64,000 bases of DNA. Source: Saprolegnia diclina VS20. Lineage: Eukaryota; Oomycota; Saprolegniomycetes; Saprolegniales; Saprolegniaceae. Of this stretch, positions 20,620-32,397 are shown piece after piece; position 1 is the stretch's first letter; the number at the start of each line of letters is the position of its first letter. Under the pieces are notes generated by a model. That model saw nothing but the letters and a program-made list of their open reading frames with translations. It made no database searches and was not told the DNA's origin. The stretch lies in NCBI RefSeq assembly GCF_000281045.1, contig NW_008246095.1, forward strand, positions 547,990 through 611,989, in the 5' to 3' direction. The translations under genes and the position numbers were made by a program.

Positions 20620-23600
20620 CTACGTCTCTTGCTGCCGCACCGCTTCGAGAAGCGTCGCCCACTGTTCGTACTTGGCCGCCGAGACCGCAGCGTGGAGCAA
20701 GCGCACCTCGTCCTTTGTCAAGAGGCCATCAAGGCGCTCGTGGATGAGCGAGAGACTCTCACTGCGGACGCCGAGATCGTCGCCGAACAAAACTGGCAAC
20801 GGCACTTGGGTCTGCGAGACGAGCCATACAACCTTGTCGAACCGGTACTGGACGAGCATCTAGACACACGAGTCGGCAACTGTTTGAGACCAACGAGAAC
20901 TGCACCTGGAAGGCGTATTTACCAAGCTGCTCGTCAATGTAGCGCTCGTACTGTGGGGACGCGCCGTTGCTCGCGTGGTAGTAGTGGTCGGGCTCCCACG
21001 CCCGCGCGACACGGACCAGCTGCAGCGCCAAATGGTCTTCGTCGCACTCGACGCAGTCGACAATGAGCTCGAGCGCGAGCGCGCTCCGGGACTGAAACTG
21101 AGCAAAGCTGTTGGTGCGCGTCCGATTCAGTAGCGTCGGCGTGCTCACCGACTCGTCCAAGCACAAGAGAAAGTTGGCGGCGGTCCGCACCTCGTGGCGC
21201 TGCCGGCACAGCTGGAGCAGCGCACTTGGGTCGCCGGCGAGCGGGAACAGCAGCGGGAGGCGGTTCGGCTCAACCTTGCGCGCAACGTTGGCGACGATTT
21301 CACAGTACGTTTCCATCTCGTTCTCGGGGTCTTGGAGCAAAAGCAGCGTCCGCTCGACGACTGCCGCCGGCCAAACGCGTCGAAAGGCATTGTCGAGCGC
21401 CGTCACGAGCACGAGCTCTTTTGTGGGCGTCGTGAGGCCGAGGCGCGCATTCATCACCTCCAAACACGCCTGCGCAAGCGTCGCCTGCTTCTGCACGAGC
21501 AAGAGCGAGAGAAGCGAGTGCAAGAGCGGCTGCACCCGCGCGGCAATGTCGTAGATACCGACATATTGGTCTTGGAACGCGCCGACGAGGACGCCAAAGC
21601 GTGCGTGAATACCTACCAGCTGCACTTCCGGGTTGAATTTCAGTACCGGGTCGACCATGATGCAGTGGACCGACGTCGGAACGTCGGACGACTCGGCGTT
21701 GGCGACCTCGAGGCGCACGCCGTACTCGGCCAAGAGCTGGTAGTAGGTACTGGCCACCTCCTCGGATGCGCCTTGGAGCTTGCCCATGCGGCGCGCACGT
21801 GGCGGGTCGTGGACTTGCAGGAACGATCGGAGCGCGTCGCCCGGCGCTTTCGGTTCAAAATCGACGCCGTCGAGGAGCGGCCACCACGCCTGGAAGCCCT
21901 TGGGACCATACAGCCCGTGCATGAGCGTGCACGGTGTCGGGAGCTCGCTCGGGCCGCGCCACGTCGAGACGTGCGAGATGTCACTGGCCAAGAGCACCTG
22001 CTCCTTGGTCTCTGGGTCCCATACATAGAGACTCCCGAGCGTATCGAGGAGGGCGAACCGAGGCAAGAGCATCGGCGCGTCCGCCTCGCCCAAGAGGCCG
22101 AGCCAGCCGTGAAACCACGCGCCGCTCGTCATATGCGCTGTACTTGAAGTTGCTGTCAGGCGCGGAATTGGCACAAAGAAATGAGCCTGGCCGACCATGG
22201 CGTTGCATCGCGGAAGGGCCTCGGCCCGCTCAAACGCAATCTCAAACGTAAACGTGTCGGCCGACTTGGACGTCGTAATGCGGTACACGAGCAGTTGCTG
22301 CAGCGAGAGGCAGTAGACGCGATCGTGGTCGACGGCCAGTGCATAGAAAAACGCGGTCGGCGGCAACACGAGCCGGCAGCAGCGCACATCGAGGCGGTCG
22401 CGGCCATAGACGTCAATGAGAAGCAGGTCGTCTTGCAGCACGAGCGCGACAAGCGCCTCGCTGTGCCACCACTCCATCGCGACAACTCGGAACGCTTGCT
22501 CGTCGTGGACGTTGCCGAAACAAAGCCACGTTCCCTTTGGCTAGCAACACCAAAAGGTCGTTAAATGGAGACAGGAGACCGCAGTACCTTGTGGAGAAGG
22601 GCAAAGCCTCGGGCACCCGCGACGGCGACGCGCGTATCGTCGGCCGAGACGGCGAGGAGCTGCATCGGGCTGTTTTGGTTGGTGTACGTACTCGGCACGG
22701 GAATCGCGATCGATGAGAGCACCCCGCACGGGTCGTTCTTGCAGTTGGCCGCGAGCACGTGGACGCTCGATGCCTCAAGGAGATGCAAGTCGCTCTTCCC
22801 CATCGGCAGCACCGAACGCGCAAAGTCGATGAGCACGACCGTGGGAGTTGCGGTCGGCAGCCGCGATGTCTCGGGGTTGTGAAACGCGACCAAGTGGTCG
22901 AGCGCCTCAATCGGCTGCCAATTCGTACGCGGGAAGCAAGAAAGGTAGAGCTTGAGGTACCGGTGCATGGCCAGCGTGCTCGAGAGACCCGCGATGGCCA
23001 TGTACCCGTCAAACTTAGCGCGCTCTTCAAAGGCCAGCATCGACGGCTTGGGCGTCACGCAGTCGCCAACTGTCGCTTGCATGCGCAGCGCGTATTCCCA
23101 CACGACGTGGTCTTCGTCAAGCGCCAGCTTGTGCGTCGCGCAAAACGCATGCGACTGGAGCGCCAGCGTCGCAAGCGAAAATGCTTTGGCAAAGTCAATA
23201 CGGAGCAGCGAGAGCTTCACGGAGGAGCGTAATGGGAGCTCCTTCACGATGGCCACAATGTCATCGAACGCCAAGTGTGCGACGGCTTGGTCGTTGATCG
23301 CGACGACGAGGTCGCCGCCGTCGATTTGGCCGCTGCGCTCGGCGGGACCGGGCAGGCCGTTGGACGGCTGCGGCACGAACGGCGCTTCACTGCGGACCCA
23401 AGCGCCGCATTGCTTGGGCTCGCCCGCCAGCGAGAGGCAGAGCCCGTCCTGTTCCTTGAGCATCTCGACGTGCACAAGGGCATAGGTCGGTGACAGGGCC
23501 CCGGCGCTGGTTGTCGAGGGCGGCGGCGTGTTGTTGCCGACGCGAGGTGTCACGAGGAGCGTGCTGCTGGCGTTCGTCCACTGCAGCGACGAGACGCCGT

Positions 23601-24704
23601 ACCGAAGCAGCTCGTTGTCCTTGGCGACCAACTGCTGCGGCAACGTCGACATGAGCTTGCAGCTGTCGATCGAAAAGACCGCCATGCCGCGGAGCCCAAA
23701 CCCGACTGCAATCGCGCGCCCGTCGTCAGTAAACGCGAGGGCAGTCACGGCGCCGAGGTCGTCGGGGGTGAAGCCCCATAACGCCAGCGAGAGAGTCGCA
23801 TGCTCGGTGATCTGAACCGGCACAAACTCGGGATCGGTCGGCCGCTTGTGGCGCAGCCGGAGGAGCGTCGTGACACTCGTGGCCGACCCGAGCGCGACGA
23901 GGGACGCTTCGCCGTCAACGTGGCAGGTAGTCACGTCGCCGAGCACCGGAATGACTTCGTTGAGCCACACAATCTCTTCGAGGCGCAAGTGCGTCGGTGC
24001 AAAGCTCATGAGCACCGCAAAGCCGTTCGCAAAGCTCACGCAGACATACACGAGCGACGTGAGCACATACGTGGCGCTACTGCACGCGATCGAGCACACG
24101 GCCGATGGCTACGGCAAGACATGAGGCCTCCTCTTGCTTGCCTAGATCGCCGTCGTTTGTATACCTCGGGGAGAACGGGGAACGCAGGGCGGCTGCCGAG
24201 GACGTCGAGGGGCGATACAAAGTGGCCGCCCGCGCGCAGATCCGCCCATTGAAACACCATCATGCGGCCAAGCGACGTGCCAATGAAGAGGTGCTGCTCG
24301 TTCGCGGCCAGCGTCGTGGCGACTTCGACGCCTTTGGTGCCTACACAGCCTGGCGTGTTTGCCACGTCACCCCACTGGCGAGCCCACGTACCGAGCGTGA
24401 TGCTGAGCGCAAACGTGAACGTGACGCCGTTGGCAATGTCACTGGCGCACAAGTACATCTCGAGACTCGTCTCGGTGAGTACCGCCAAGCGTGACGCCCG
24501 CGGGGCCTTGAAGGCGGCGGCGATCGGCGGATTCGCCGGCCGGTCCAGCGCATACACGGCCGGGTAGTCGTCCTTGATCTGGTAGCAGCGAAGATGCACC
24601 GCGTCCAGCAGTACGTCGGCCTTCCAGACGCCGTCGGCGCTAGCGCAGACGACCGCGCCCGGCGCCGAGCGCAAGATCCGCGGTGGCCCGCGAGCTGCCC
24701 ACAT
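20620..24704 (-). CDS. RIC1: RIC1 homologue (RAB6A-GEF subunit) with an inserted PDZ-like domain
   Basis: Four exons (24704-24165, 24108-22588, 22540-20906, 20859-20620) give about 1,311 residues. N-terminal WD40-like blades (DDYPAVYALDRPANPPIAAA, WGFTPDDLGAVTALAF) lead into the RIC1 domain (SALALELIVDCVECDEDHL and the helical region before it). RIC1 with RGP1 activates RAB6/Ypt6 in endosome-to-Golgi traffic. Residues ~398-486 (23190-23457) are a PDZ-like insertion, seen in CLSLAGEPKQCGAWV and QIDGGDLVVAINDQAVAHL, with the typical gap between the carboxylate loop and the G-D-xV-xx-IN strand. I know of no PDZ in human or yeast RIC1. The gene is divergent from PRP19 with 146 bp between start codons. 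Confidence 0.85.
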
Positions 24705-24850
24705 CCGCTTTTGAAGTGGATATTATCGACTTTGAAAAGGTTTAATCGGGCAATATCGAATATGCAAAGAGGCGGCCTATAAAGTTTGAAAGGTTGCTGC
24801 TGCAGGTGGGCCATTCAGCGGTTCGTACGCAACCACATTGAACGGTGAAG
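24705..24850. promoter_or_regulatory. Bidirectional promoter of RIC1 and PRP19
   Basis: The 146 bp separate two divergent start codons. A TATA-like tataaa at 24779 lies 67 bp before the PRP19 ATG. The tract between is AT-rich compared with the flanking coding sequence. Confidence 0.5.
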
Positions 24851-26371
24851 ATGCTCTGCGGCTTGAGCGGCGCTGTGTGCCAAGTCCCGGTCGTGAACGT
24901 CAAGACGGGCCATGTGTATGAGAAGCACCTCATTGAAGAGTACATGAAGACGCATGGCAACGTCTGCCCGCTCTCCGAGTCGGCGCTCTCGCCCGAAGAC
25001 CTGCTCCCGCTGAAGCTCACGACGCTCGCGACCGACGTGACGCCGCCGTCCAAGGCCACGTCGTCGATCCCGTCGCTGCTCTCGGCGCTGCAGACCGAGT
25101 ACGACGCCCACGCGCTCGAGATGTTCCAGGTCAAGAAGCACCTGCAGCAGACGCGGTACGCGAATCTTGGATCGTGGTGAATGATGGCTCATGCTGGCTT
25201 TAGGCAGGAGCTCTCGCACGCCTTGTACCAGTACGACGCGGCTTGCCGCGTCATTGCGCGCCTCAACAAGGAGGTCGAGCACCTCAAAGAAAAGAGCAAG
25301 CACGGCGCGTCCAACCCGATCGAAGATGCGTGGGAGACGGTCTCGGCCAACGTCGCCGCGCGTGCGAAGGAGCTCGCCCACTACCGCAAGAAGGAGCGCC
25401 GCGTCGAGGAAATCACCAAGAATGTGGCCGCGATGAGCTGCTCTGCAAGCCACACGCTGCACCAAAGCGACAAGCCGGGTGTGCTCTGCGTCGATATCAA
25501 GGACCACCTCGTCCTCACGGGCGGCAACGACAAGGACGCCAAGGTCTCGCTTCCACCCCTGCGCTCGTTCTGATTTGCATCTTCCTAGATCTTCAACACG
25601 CATTCGGGCCAGATTGAGGCGACGTTGAGCGGCCACAGCAAGAAGATCAACGACGTGCTCTTCCACCCCGCTGCCGACGTGGCGCTCACGGCCTCGGCCG
25701 ACAAGACGGTCAAGCTCTGGAGCGCCGGCGCCAATGAGCGCAGCTACTCGGTCGGGCACACGCTCACCGGCCACGACGGCGCGGTCACGAGCATGTCGCT
25801 GCACCCGTCGGGGTCGTACCTCGGCACGGCGTCGGAAGACGGATCGTGGGGCTTCTTTGACCTTGGCACGGCCACGCTCTTGAAGAAGGTGGCGGCGCAA
25901 GCTTCGGAGATGCACGCGCTGCAGTTCCACCCGGACGGTGCGATCTTTGCGACGGGCCAGGGGGACGCGACGATCCGCGTGTGGGAAGTCGCGTCGGCGT
26001 CGGTGGCCGCGACGTTCGAGGGCCATGGCAAGGCCGTGACGAGCCTGAGCTTTTCGGAGAACGGGTACCACCTTGCGTCGGGCAGCGCCGATGGCCTCGT
26101 CAAGTTTTGGGATCTCCGCAAGCTCAAGAGTGTGTTTGATTTGCAGCTCGAGGCGCCGGTCCACGCAGTCTCGTTTGAGCACAGCGGGTCGTTCCTCGGT
26201 GTCGCGACAAGCAAGGGCGTGCGTATTTTCCAGGAAGCCGGCAAGAAGAGCTGGAACCTCGTCAAGACGTTTGAGGACCACACGGCCGCGGTCACGGACG
26301 TCAAGCTCTCGCGCGGCCTCGAGTTTATCGCGTCGACGTCGCTCGACCGGTCGCTCAAGCTCTACGCGTAA
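24851..26371 (+). CDS. PRP19: Pre-mRNA-processing factor 19 (U-box E3 ligase)
   Basis: Three exons (24851-25155, 25204-25543, 25589-26371) give 475 residues. The N-terminal U-box begins [20 protein letters not shown] with [17 protein letters not shown]. Next comes the PRP19 coiled-coil segment ([20 protein letters not shown]). A seven-bladed WD40 propeller fills the C-terminus ([58 protein letters not shown]). PRP19 is the core of the NineTeen complex, a nuclear ubiquitin ligase that activates the spliceosome and acts in DNA repair. Length matches the family (about 500). The second intron starts GTCTCG, less typical than the others but frame-consistent. Confidence 0.95.
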
Positions 26372-26509
26372 GCCACGTCTCGGTACTAGCACACGAGGTG
26401 TCTTTCGTTTCAACTACTACTAATAACCAGCTCTATATACAATCCACACTCGTTCGCTTCATTCCCAACGCAAACGCCAAGGTTGATACGTTGATAATTT
26501 GATACGATT

Positions 26510-27640
26510 TTATCGTCGCGACCACGCGAGCCACTGCAAGAACCAGTGCTCCTTGGCCGCCATCTGAGCCGCGACCACGGACGGATCGAGCACGTCCGAG
26601 TACGCCGGTGACGCAGTCGACGCGCTAGCTTTTCGCGCCAATCGCTCGAAGGGCGTCTCGCCATGAACCACGTCTTTGGCCGTGTAGTACACTTGCAGCG
26701 GCAGCGCGAGGAGAAAGAGACTGCCAACAAACACATTTGTCCACGTCGTCGGGACGGGATCCACGTCAAACACGGTGTGCGTCACGTTGGGAATCGCATA
26801 GCTCAAGAACGTACCGCCATAGACCGCCACGATCGCACCAAGATACGCCGTGTGGAAGAGCAGGAGCGGGCGCGGCCAACGCAGCGTCATCAAGCCGGTG
26901 ACAACACCTGCCCCAGACACGGCGAGGGTCATGTACGTCGGCGTCAGGTGGACGTAGTCCAAGACGAGCATGGCCAGCGTCGCGCCTGCGATGGCCCCGG
27001 TGACGAGCCGTGCGAGAGCGTAGAAGGCGGCGCAAAAGAGGCCAAAGAGAATAGCACCGCCAACCCAAAGAAGAGTCTCGGTCGTAGAGTTGTCGATCCA
27101 GTCGAGCGGCGACGCAAACGCGAGCGAGAAGGCTACGAGGCCGTAGAGCACGAGAAGGAGCCGGAAGAGGTAATAGCCGTGCGTGGCCGAGGCGCCGCCG
27201 AGAAGCACCATACCGAGCGCTGTCACGATGCGGACGCCCCACGTTAGACCATTGTAGTAGAAGTACAGGGCCGTTGCCCGCAGCGAGAGCGCGTCGCCCC
27301 GAAGAAGTGTGCTATAGAGCGCGACGCAGGCCGGTGTCGGGTCGCGGGACCCGACCGTGTAGTCGGTGCACGAGTAGATGAACCCGGTCGGCGACGGACA
27401 GGACTCGGCGCGCGACGCAAAGAGACACACGTCGGTCGTCGCGTTGGTCGTGACGCACTCGAGGTTGTGGTTGCCGTTGGTGAGCCGCGCCGTGACGTAG
27501 CGCGACTCGGACGAGACGCAGGTCCACTGGGTCACGTCGACGGACGGCCCCAAGAGCGGTGGCGGGGTGGCCTGCGTGAGCGACGCGAGGATTGCGAGGA
27601 CGAAGGCGACGAGGCGCCGTCCGCTGATGCTGATGGGCAT
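26510..27640 (-). CDS. Seven-TM membrane protein, TMEM198/TM7SF3-like, with signal peptide
   Basis: A single exon of 376 residues starts at ATG 27640 with a signal peptide (RRLVAFVLAILASLTQA). A ~100-residue luminal or extracellular part with several cysteines follows. Then about seven closely spaced membrane segments appear (IVTALGMVLLGG, LFRLLLVLYGLVAFSLAF, LLWVGGAILFGLFCAAFYAL, LVTGAIAGATLAMLVLD, TLAVSGAGVVTGLMTL, HTAYLGAIVAVYGGTFL, NVFVGSLFLLALPLQVYY) and a short cytoplasmic tail. The glycine-rich helix pattern resembles the DUF4203/TMEM198 family, whose function is poorly known (TMEM198 is linked to Wnt/LRP6 signalling in vertebrates). Convergent with PRP19. Confidence 0.65.
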   Translation of the reverse strand: MPISISGRRLVAFVLAILASLTQATPPPLLGPSVDVTQWTCVSSESRYVTARLTNGNHNLECVTTNATTDVCLFASRAESCPSPTGFIYSCTDYTVGSRDPTPACVALYSTLLRGDALSLRATALYFYYNGLTWGVRIVTALGMVLLGGASATHGYYLFRLLLVLYGLVAFSLAFASPLDWIDNSTTETLLWVGGAILFGLFCAAFYALARLVTGAIAGATLAMLVLDYVHLTPTYMTLAVSGAGVVTGLMTLRWPRPLLLFHTAYLGAIVAVYGGTFLSYAIPNVTHTVFDVDPVPTTWTNVFVGSLFLLALPLQVYYTAKDVVHGETPFERLARKASASTASPAYSDVLDPSVVAAQMAAKEHWFLQWLAWSRR

Positions 27641-28860
27641 GGAGCTTTGAAAAATGATTGTGGCCGACACGGCCGATCACCTTCGAACAACCTGTGCTCG
27701 TCGAAAGTGACGGGCGTTCGTAATGCACAGCCTGTCCACAGAGCACCCTCCATCCATTCTTGCATCCAACTACACACAAGGTCTGAGAGCTTGGAGGCAC
27801 CAAGCGCAGACACGCGAGGTCCGATCTTAGACGATAACGTCACCGAGGGTGGACACCTGGTGCGCTGGACCAGCAGCTACACTGTCCGCATTGCCCGCTG
27901 GTGTCGCAACGGCAACGTGTCACGTCAAGGGGACCAACATTGCTTCCGTCCACCAATCCTAGAATGATGGTCGCATCGGAGACGCACCATGGAGCTTGAG
28001 GTTTGCTTGACCGTTCTGGGACCACGCTAGAACAGCACGAGGGGAGAGAGAACAGACTTCTTGCGTTCCAGTGATAGGGATCTCGATCCAATACCATCTG
28101 ATCCACCTCGTTTTATGGGAGCCGGCCGAGGCATGAGAGCTGTCGGACCAGAGTGGACGCAGCTGCGCTCCTCGCTTGATTATGACGGACATGTGCCAAC
28201 GTGGCAGATACGACCGGTTGACTCAGATGAAGTTCTTGCGTGTGATTGTCAATTGCTGGAAAAGGTATACCACTGGTTTAGCCCGTAATACTCCCGTCCC
28301 CGTACAGCCCCCGTACCAGAGTATTGGCAGCAGTTCTTGAGTCGTACAATGGCGGCGGGAATTCACGTACCAAGCAACACGCTAGCGCTTTGGCCATCCA
28401 TAGCCGCTCGTTTAACATGACTAGAGATTGGATCGTCGAGGTGGCATCGACTTCTAAATATCGCCATCGTCGGCTTTGGAGAGTTCAACCCAGAGTGTGC
28501 AGGCTTCCCGACTAGTGGAACGACGACGTACGACTTATTCCGGTCGAGACAGGCTCGTCACAGACCCAACCTCTTTTGGTTCGTTCGCTGGCCATTATTC
28601 GACCGTGATGCAAGCATCGCAGAGGGTCCAGTCGACGAAGAATACTAGCCTTTGCTTGCGTGGCCTTTCAGTCGACGTTGGGCGCCTTCCCGACGAAGTT
28701 AGGCACCTCAAACCCAAATACGCCAGAGCACATCGCAGGTCTCCATAGATCAGCACCCTCTATGGAACTGTCGGCGCTAGTGTCAGCACTCATGCAAGAG
28801 CTCGTATCGTTGAAGGTAGGTGTCTTTCTCTTGGACGACGGAGACATGGAGCTGCCGACA
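27641..28860. other. Intergenic, no gene recognised
   Basis: 1.2 kb between two minus-strand genes. Codon pattern and composition differ from the surrounding genes (less GC-rich), and short open frames show no family resemblance or splice-consistent continuation. No RNA gene or repeat was identified. Confidence 0.55.
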
Positions 28861-31208
28861 CTAGCGCACGAGCTCGGCGTGCTGGTTGGACTCGTGGTTG
28901 TATTTGGCGTGTATGTGCTGGATCGAGTACTGAAGTGCGACGAGGCTCTTGATGACAACGAGCGCCGCGTTGCGCGTTGCGTCGCGCTGACCGGCCGGCA
29001 GCGCTGGAAACGGCACGAGCGACGGGTGCGTCTTGAGCTCTGGGTCGTAGCCAGCGCCATACTAGACAATCATAAAAGCTTTTGTTTGCACCGCATATAT
29101 ATATACCTTCCACCCGAGTGCCATGTACTCGTGGGCCCACACCTCGTGGTCGTTCTCTGCGAGCAGGTCACCGAGAATGACCAAGTCACCAGAGAGCGAG
29201 ATGCGCTCAAGTGACAGCGGAAACAAGCGCGTTGGCGCCGACGCCTTGTGCGCTCGCAGCGCATAGCTGCAGACGTCCATGAGCGCAAGTAAACGACGTG
29301 CACGTACCCTAAGGCCACAATGCACTGCACCGAGGCCGTGACCGACGCCAGATTCCGGGTTTTTGCAGCGTCGTCGAGGTGCTGGTAGGGCACGAGAAGC
29401 GGGTGGATCTTCTCGTCTTCGCTGCGCTCAGGTCCCGCGCGCCACCCCTCGAGGGTCTTGGTCGTGCACCAAGCAAAGTGCACCTGCTGCGCCAGCCACA
29501 CAATGTCTTGGCGAAGCCGAACCGGCAACGGGACGTTCACAATGTCGATCGGCGTTGGCGTGTACTGGTTTGTCGAACACGCTACGGTCGAGGTTGACAG
29601 GACGCTCCACAGAGCGAGGTCCTCGGACGCGGTGACGCTCATTCGAAGTTGGTCAAACTTAAGCTGCAGGGGTGAGACCGCGCCCGACATGTCGGAGGCA
29701 TCAATGACCACCTAGTGTATATATACATGAAGATCATGAATTGTATTTGTGCAGAGAACCTCGCCGAGGGCCGCGGTGGAATGGTGGAGGTACTGCTTAG
29801 TCGCGCCGGTTGAGAGCCACGGATGCAACAGAACGTCGTCGAGCGTGATGCGTTGCGCGACATCTTTTGTCAGCATGCGCGTGATCAAGTCGGTGAGCGC
29901 CGGCGAAAGCGCTTTGGTGGTCGTCTACGCCCATTATCAACGCTGACAAAGCGACGTATGGGAACGCACGGGAAAGATCAGTGGCGCCGTCGCAATCACA
30001 TCAAAGAGCGCGAGGATGCTTTGCGCTTGGAACGGAAGTTGCCCGACGGCGAGGGCATACAAGGTGACGCCAAGAGCCCAAATGTCGGCCGCGTAACCGG
30101 AATACTCCTCCCCCGAGAGCGCTTCCGGTGACATAAACTCGTACGTTCCTAGCCCACGTTTGAATACAATAATGCAACAACAAATGGCTCACATAACCTT
30201 TGGTGTTGATGAGCATGCCGGGTGCCGACCCCGCCGCGGCCTTGTCGTCGTCGTCGCCCTCTGCAGATACGTCGCCTTGCAACGATGTGGGCGGCGGAAA
30301 AAAGTGCGCGACGCCTAGGTCGGCTAGCTTGCACTCGCGCCCGTCGTCCGTCAAGAGGAGGTTGTCGGGCTTGATGTCGCGGTGCACGAGGTGGTTGGCG
30401 TGCAAGTACTTGAGCCCGACGGAGGCGCAGCGCAAGAGCCGCTTCAAATCCCCTTCGCCCATGATGTGTTTCGTGTGGAAGCGTTTTGTGGCTTTGTCGT
30501 ACGACGCGATCGGACCGCCGCCAAGGAATTCCATGACCAAGTACACGCAGTCATTGGCGCTGTCGTGGATGACATCGTAGAGCGATACGACGTGCGGGAG
30601 GTTGCTCACTTTACGCAAGATTGCAATTTCGCGCCGCGCGTCGTCGGGCAAGGTGCCTGGCGGCTGGCCGCGCTTGTGCGACGCCGAGAGCCGCTTCACG
30701 GCGCAGGGCTTGCCGTGCCACGTGTACAGGTACACGATGCCGGACGCGCCGCGCCCAAGCTCGCGCACGAGCACATACTGCCCGTTCAAGACACCTCGGT
30801 GCGCCATGCGCTTCGAGATACCCGACGCGAGTCCGTGCGAACTGCGTGTGAGCGCGTCGACCCAGCGGGCGCGTTCCTTACTGGAGTCGGCGGTGAATGT
30901 GAGCTCCGTCATGCCGTGGTACAATGTCTTCAAGTGCAAAGTGAATGACGTGGCACTCTCAGACGCCTCGACGATTCGCGCGTCGATGATCTCGATGGGC
31001 CCACCAAGCAGTCGAGACCGCTTGGCACTCTCGTACTTGCTGAGCGTGTGGCGTGCGCCGTCGAGGACACACCAACGCGCGGTCGGCGTAGGGCGCCTAG
31101 CACGACGGTGGGTGGCGGCAAGAGGTAACAAACGTACCGCGGAGACGAGTAGAGAAGGAAGCCTTCGGCTACGATATCAACGGGCGGCGTCGATGTAAAG
31201 CGCCACAT
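28861..31208 (-). CDS. PH domain - Ser/Thr kinase - two RyR domains fusion protein
   Basis: Seven exons give 692 residues (introns 31097-31137, 30149-30197, 29925-29969, 29712-29759, 29267-29307, 29062-29106). Residues ~12-110 are a PH domain (VAEGFLLYSS… ARWCVLDG… KERARWVDAL). Residues ~135-415 are a protein kinase: Gly loop LGRGASGIVYL, CAVKRL lysine, catalytic HRDIKPDNLLL at ~262, DLG in place of DFG, and YEFMSPEAL. Two RyR-type domains follow: WLAQQVHFAWCTTKTLEGW/KIHPLLVPYQHL at ~499-573 and LAENDHEVWAHEYMALGW/YDPELKTHPSLVPF at ~586-680. PH suggests phosphoinositide membrane targeting; RyR domains are known from ryanodine receptors and scattered microbial proteins, with unclear ligand. 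All kinase catalytic residues I can check are present, so activity is likely. Confidence 0.85.
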
Positions 31209-31587
31209 ATTCGCACGGACAAATGAATGTCGAATGCAAATGCGATCTATTTACAGCAGCGACCGGTATACACTATACATGGACCCTAAATATATATGCT
31301 CTCTGCGATTTTGGTACCAACGTACAGGTTCCTTTTTGGCCATCGCGAGTGGCGCCAACTGCGCTGGGGACTGGAAGGAACTGTCATGGGTCAATAAGAT
31401 GCTCTCTTATTGCCCCTTGCAAATACGAGAGGGTTGTGAGATGGTGGCTCCGTTGGTTGGCTTCAAACCCGTCCTTTCTACTTTGTTGCAAACAAGACGA
31501 TTGTACAAGAGTGACCAAGAGTGCACCGAAGCGCAGACTTGAGTAGACCTTGGTATGCTGCAAGAGAGATGGCAAGCACGACGCAAA
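31209..31587. other. Intergenic, no gene seen
   Basis: About 380 bp upstream of the PH-kinase gene. It is AT-richer than the coding sequence on either side, with tata-like tracts near 31265-31300. No coding feature recognised. Confidence 0.5.
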
Positions 31588-32097
31588 TCATGTTGGTGGA
31601 TGCCGTTTCGGTCGGGTCTCGTGGTACTTGCGGTCGACAATTATCGCGTAGACTTGGTCGCCTGGTGCAGCCTTGGCAATGCGCTTCTGAAGCTGTGCGA
31701 CGTGGCGCTTGGTCGTCGCGAGGTCTTTGGCGCTAATCGGCGCCTCGGCGATCATGATGGCGTCGACGAGGGCGACTGCGATCTCGTGCGCGAGTGTGAC
31801 CGCGGCGCCTTGCTCCGACCCGAGCATGATGCGCGGCGACGACGTACCGTCGTTGGCAAAGCCCGAGACCATCTTGACGGCGAAGAGCGGCCGCGTCTTG
31901 GCTTCGAGCTGGGAGTGCACAATGCCGTCGAGCGTGCCCTCGAAACGCTCCTTGTTGAGGACGGCGACGATGCGCTCGCACCACTCGAGGACGCTGCGCT
32001 CAAGGAGCGGGATCTGGTACCCGGCGAGGTTGAGCATCGTGAAGAAGCACGGGCTCTTGAAGCCGAGGCTGAAGTTGACCTCCGTGCTCGGGGCCAT
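31588..32097 (-). CDS. Unrecognised 169-aa protein
   Basis: Open frame from ATG 32097, 169 residues, with codon use like the neighbouring genes (GC-rich third positions). It starts MAPSTEVNFSLGFKSPCFF and contains a long mixed helix/strand region (LLERSVLEWCERIVAVLNKE, GAAVTLAHEIAVALVDAIMI) and a basic C-terminus. I do not recognise the family. An upstream exon is possible: an open stretch with MRVTIDITANDMLSQIPLYK lies just upstream in another frame, but I could not find a convincing splice pair. The gene follows an acyl-CoA synthetase relic on the same strand; no functional link is evident. Confidence 0.45.
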   Translation of the reverse strand: MAPSTEVNFSLGFKSPCFFTMLNLAGYQIPLLERSVLEWCERIVAVLNKERFEGTLDGIVHSQLEAKTRPLFAVKMVSGFANDGTSSPRIMLGSEQGAAVTLAHEIAVALVDAIMIAEAPISAKDLATTKRHVAQLQKRIAKAAPGDQVYAIIVDRKYHETRPKRHPPT

Positions 32098-32397
32098 GGC
32101 CAACGTGCAGAAAATCCCGGCTTTGCGCCAATCACATCCGACGTGTACTTGTATAGGGGAATTTGAGAGAGCATGTCATTGGCTGTAATGTCGATCGTAA
32201 CGCGCATTGGATTGGTCGTATTTCCAGAAAACACAATATTTCATGTGTTTTAAACCAATCACACGTGTGGCGTGACCACCAAGTCGATGGATTTCTTCTT
32301 CATACCGTTCGCCGGAGGCGCGGTTCGCGCCCCGTCGGTGCTGTCAACCTCTTCTTTTCCCATTGACCGTTGGCATCGGAACCATCGAGATGGTTCA

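Noticed and set aside
27641-28860. Possible gene between the TMEM198-like and PH-kinase genes
   Set aside because: Short frames without family resemblance, codon bias or splice continuation.
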